A stretch of 64,000 nucleotides of DNA. It comes from Heliopora coerulea (taxonomy: Eukaryota > Cnidaria > Anthozoa > Scleralcyonacea > Helioporidae). Shown here piece after piece: positions 60,691-64,000 of this stretch. Numbering within the stretch: position 1 is the first letter of the stretch; every line of letters begins with the position of its first letter. Position numbers and translations under genes: made by a program. Where the stretch lies: contig JASJOG010000018.1 of the NCBI GenBank assembly GCA_030142905.1, forward strand, positions 1,302,001 through 1,366,000, in the 5' to 3' direction. A model generated the notes under the pieces. It worked only from the letters and a program-made list of their open reading frames with translations. It did no database searches and was not told the origin of the DNA.

Positions 60691-61916
60691 GGTGGCCGAT
60701 AAGGGCCACCCCTTCTCCGTGCAAACATGTAGTTTTTCCGCATAACAAAGAAACTTCTCGGTGGAAATTGATCTTCTCCGTGGAGATACGACACTGCGAC
60801 ATGAAAATGTGAATCTGCTATTTGTAAACGTAGCTTAGCTCCGTGACGTGGCACATCTACGTCGGACAAACACGCATCTTTGCCGTAGAAATAAGCGTCT
60901 TCCTCTAGGAAATAGGCCCCTTCTCTGTTGTAATGTGCACCTTCTCCCAAGAAAAATATATCTCATCCCCCTGAATCACCTCCTTGCAAAATTTTCATTT
61001 TATGTAATGGGGGGGGAGGGGGCTGAGTTAACATGTACTTGTCTTCTCAAGTGCGTAATCGTATTTTAAACCAAAATGATACAGTGCGTTAGAAGCAACA
61101 TTTGTGAAGTTCTAGTCCCCTTCATTGTTTCCTCGATTTCCTTTGCCCTAACAGCAATTTAGAAAAAATAGTGGGATGTAGTGAATGCTTTGATGACCGT
61201 TTTTGTAAACTGAGAAGCGGAATTCATTTCACTCAAAAAACTCAGAAATGTCATGTTGATTTTGTCTCCATAATGAAACTTGTCAAGTTCAAGTCGGCTG
61301 TCTTTTATCTCATTATAAATCAAGTGAAAAATCAAGTGTTTAGACTAGTGCTTCAGGCAGTTCGAAGATTAGAGCTGGCTGCAAGCACCGTTGCCGGTTT
61401 AGTGCCAAGGCGATCTACTTTAAGTACAATTATGAAACGGTTTACTCGCTGCGGAGAACATTTCGCTGACCAAGCAAAATTTTTGTCCCAACTCTTTAGG
61501 ATTTCCTATTTCTCATACAGTAACATTTTGGTAGATTTTGTTTTGAATGGAATATAACACGTGCTTGATGCGTTCGATGATAACTCACCCCCTTCCCGAT
61601 TACACAAAATGAAAATTTTGCAAGGAGGGATTCAGGGGGGTGAGATATCTTTTTCTACGGAGAAGGTACACATTACAACAGAGAAGGCTCTTATTTCCTA
61701 GAGGAAGACGCTTATTTCAACGGCAAAGATGCGTGTTTTTCCAACGAAGATATACCACGTCACGGAGTTAAGCTATGTTTACAAATAGCAGATTCACATT
61801 TTCATGTTGCAGTGTCGTATCTCCACGGCGAAGATCAATTTCCACAGAGAAGTTTCTTTGTTATGCGGAGAAACTACATGATAGCATGGAGAAGGGGTGG
61901 CCCTTATCGGCCACCG
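60691..61916. mobile_element. TA-flanked long-TIR element (1.23 kb) with ~21-bp internal units
   Basis: Ends CGGTGGCCGATAAGGGCCAC / GTGGCCCTTATCGGCCACCG lie between TA dinucleotides (60689-60690 and 61917-61918). Inverted arms of about 330 bp are built of GAGAAGG-starting units repeated about every 21 bp. In translation this gives a heptad series (EGAHYNR, EGAYFLE, EDAYFYG). No transposase motif was found in the middle (61030-61580), where a + frame is open but unrecognised. Confidence 0.75.
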
Positions 61917-62304
61917 TAGGTTCGACTACTTCGACACAGCAGAGCTGGTTCGTTTGAGCAAGCGAGCTTGACGAACGTCTATTTATCATATGTAATAACA
62001 ACAAGCTACCAAGAACAACAAAGTTAAGATTTTTTGCACAAGAAATGAATAAGACGAAGTCGTGAAAAGTATGGTTTCTTTATTAACTTTTAACTGGTAC
62101 GGCAATTCCAAATATGATCCAAACGTCTCATGTAAATTCAGGTTATTAAATGTTAAACTAGAAAAATTCGAGTCGCCTCTCCTGTGCAAAATTTAAGATC
62201 TAAAAATTACGAACAATACGTTGTTCAAAATGGCTGAAATTCGGAACAGTCATGTAGTGAGATGCATTTGAATATAAAGAACTGAAACTAACCCGCTGTT
62301 ACGT

Positions 62305-62379
62305 CGATTCGCTGGTGGGAGATCGAACCATTGCCTCCCGCCTGGGAAGCGAGAATTCTGCCAGTGAACCGCCAACATC
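62305..62379 (-). tRNA. tRNA-Gly(CCC)-like sequence, probably a pseudogene
   Basis: The - strand matches eukaryotic tRNA-Gly from the D-arm through the anticodon arm: GGTTCACTGGCAGAATTCTCGC, loop TTCCCAG (anticodon CCC), GCGGGAGG, and a B box GGTTCGATC. The T-stem and the 3' acceptor strand do not pair properly, so it looks decayed. Confidence 0.55.
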
Positions 62380-62559
62380 TACAACAAGGTTTATATATAA
62401 AAAAAAAACTGATATGAATGCAGTCCCGGACAAGATATCAATAAGTAATACGTTTATGCAGGCATCTTAAAAACAATTTGGGATTCGAATGTCAGTACCA
62501 AGGCGGTGAGAGTGCCGAATCCTAACCTTGAGTCCACAAGGGCAGATAGTACACGACTG

Positions 62560-62830
62560 TTGCAAACCATATAAAAAATTCACTTGCAATTTCACTCATG
62601 AAATGTTTCAACTCTATATGTGAAATGAAAATTTTATATGTGAAGTTAATTTTCGTATGTTAAGGTATCATTTTATATGTGAAATACCTGTTTCGCACAC
62701 CAAGATTTCACATGTGAAATTTTGAACCAGTTCGTTTCACACGCGAATTTGGTATTTCATATGTCAATGGGTTCCCATTTCATATGTGAAAATGTTTCAG
62801 TTCCATATGTTTTTCACACGTGAAATAACG
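62560..62830. repeat. Cluster of TTTCAYATGTGAAA palindromic motifs
   Basis: About eleven full or half sites (ATGTGAAA, TTTCACATGTGAAA, TTTCATATGTGAAA, TTTCACACGTGAAA) occur in 270 bp with irregular spacing and both orientations. Confidence 0.7.
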
Positions 62831-63117
62831 TGACAAGTTCGTAAGAGTTAAAGGAAGAAAACAAAAAAGGGTAAACAAGGAGGAATCGACCATCTCATAA
62901 TTAATATTAACGAAATGCTAATCTGACACTTTCTGACACCTAACTTTCTGACAGGAGTGAGAAGCACTATCAAATCATCCTGCGTCGCGCTACGACTTGT
63001 CTGTAACCTCGTGGAAACTCTTTAGTTGTTTCCTTTTTTTCATTCAAAAAAAGGAGTGCTGCGTAGAGGCAGTTCTGAACGAAGAAGAAAAAGTCAAGCT
63101 TTTAGGTTTTTTATTGT

Positions 63118-63573
63118 TTGGATTATTATCACGATAAACTTGTCATTTTGATCACTGTTTATCGAACATGGAGCATATGTGAAAAAAACAATATTTTCTC
63201 AGGCCAAAACTGCTGGCCAAAACTTCAGATCGTAATCACTAAATCACATCGAAAGTTGTCTTGGCCTGATCTTCACCAGTTTTGGGGAATAAATGAACAT
63301 CTCTTGATTCTCTGGTTGCACCAAAGAGAAGTTTCAATTCTTTCCTGTAGTCATCTTAATTTGGACCAGTATAATTACCAACCCTTACCACTTGGTCTTT
63401 GTAGCCCTTCAGGTGATCCAAGTCGTAAAGCGATTGTTGGAACGATTAATAATTACAGCACCAATCTGTTTCAAGGAAAACTTGAATTGAATGAAGTAGT
63501 AAAACGAAGATTTCCCAACATTCGATCATTTTCAAGAACCTTTGAAAAATCTCGTGTAATTCTAGGTTCTTAA
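63118..63573 (+). CDS. Unrecognised open frame (151 codons, no ATG)
   Basis: The frame is open from a TTG at 63118 to TAA and lacks any in-frame ATG. If real, it would be an internal or terminal exon. Residues include LGLCSPSGDPSRKAIVGTIN and a basic KRRFPNIRSFSRTFEKSR end. No family was recognised; it may be chance or a transposon scrap. Confidence 0.2.
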   Translation: MDYYHDKLVILITVYRTWSICEKNNIFSGQNCWPKLQIVITKSHRKLSWPDLHQFWGINEHLLILWLHQREVSILSCSHLNLDQYNYQPLPLGLCSPSGDPSRKAIVGTINNYSTNLFQGKLELNEVVKRRFPNIRSFSRTFEKSRVILGS

Positions 63574-63631
63574 ACATAAACCTCGCATAAAATACAATAG
63601 CTTTTTCTTATGCGAACTTTGACATACTATT

Positions 63632-63792
<161 letters not shown>

Positions 63793-64000
63793 TTTATTAA
63801 AATTACATCGCAGCCAAATACACTGAATTTCGTAATTATTTACACATTTAAAATTTTCCAATAAGACTTTTATTTATGTTATATTACCCATAGTATCCAA
63901 CTAAATTTTTAATGTATAACTTTAATTAGGTTTAAGACTATATAACATTAAATAATACTAATGAATATTATTGAAAGGTTTAAAAATTTAACAAGTATGA

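Noticed and set aside
60615..60950. 111-codon - strand frame with heptad repeats
   Set aside because: It lies inside the terminal inverted repeat of a transposable element and follows its 21-bp unit; no start context or domain.

Overview
This is an animal nuclear window. It is AT-rich, has GT-AG introns and carries many decayed transposable elements. The mix of Penelope-like, BEL/Pao, CR1/L2-like, hAT, Tc1 and foldback elements, with compact, strongly conserved host genes, suggests an invertebrate, most likely an anthozoan cnidarian such as a stony coral. The taxon is inference; no rRNA or mitochondrial marker is present.

Two host genes face each other. On the + strand, eight exons (376-16070) encode the last 768 residues of VWA8, the mitochondrial AAA+/von Willebrand A protein. 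Its 5' half lies outside the window. On the - strand, eighteen exons (60413 down to 26689) form an apparently complete UVRAG gene of 634 codons, a subunit of the Beclin-1/VPS34 class III PI3-kinase complex. All exon phases match across the introns in both models. UVRAG includes two microexons of 25 and 19 nt. Most coding exons are shorter than 110 nt, so little of either gene shows as long open reading frames.

Layout: 1-376 VWA8 intron; 376-8022 VWA8 exons 1-6, with three foldback elements in the first intron; 8023-13810 a large intron with a terminal-repeat insertion inside a BEL/Pao gag-like relic and non-LTR fragments; 13811-16070 the last two VWA8 exons and poly(A) signal; 16126-26688 the convergent intergenic region with SINEs, two Penelope-like fragments, a decanucleotide minisatellite and a nested foldback cluster; 26689-60413 UVRAG, whose introns hold MITEs, a Tc1-like element, an SF3-helicase (parvovirus NS1-like) relic, a tRNA-derived SINE, a 49-bp minisatellite and a CR1/L2-like retroelement; 60414-64000 upstream of UVRAG, with a 1.2-kb TA-flanked element whose terminal repeats are built of ~21-bp units, a tRNA-Gly-like sequence, an array of ATGTGAAA palindromes and a GATA microsatellite.

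No CRISPR, operon, riboswitch or rRNA was seen. No convincing new biological system was found. The best leads are the helicase relic, the 21-bp-repeat element next to the UVRAG promoter, the ATGTGAAA array and a possible alternative last exon of VWA8.
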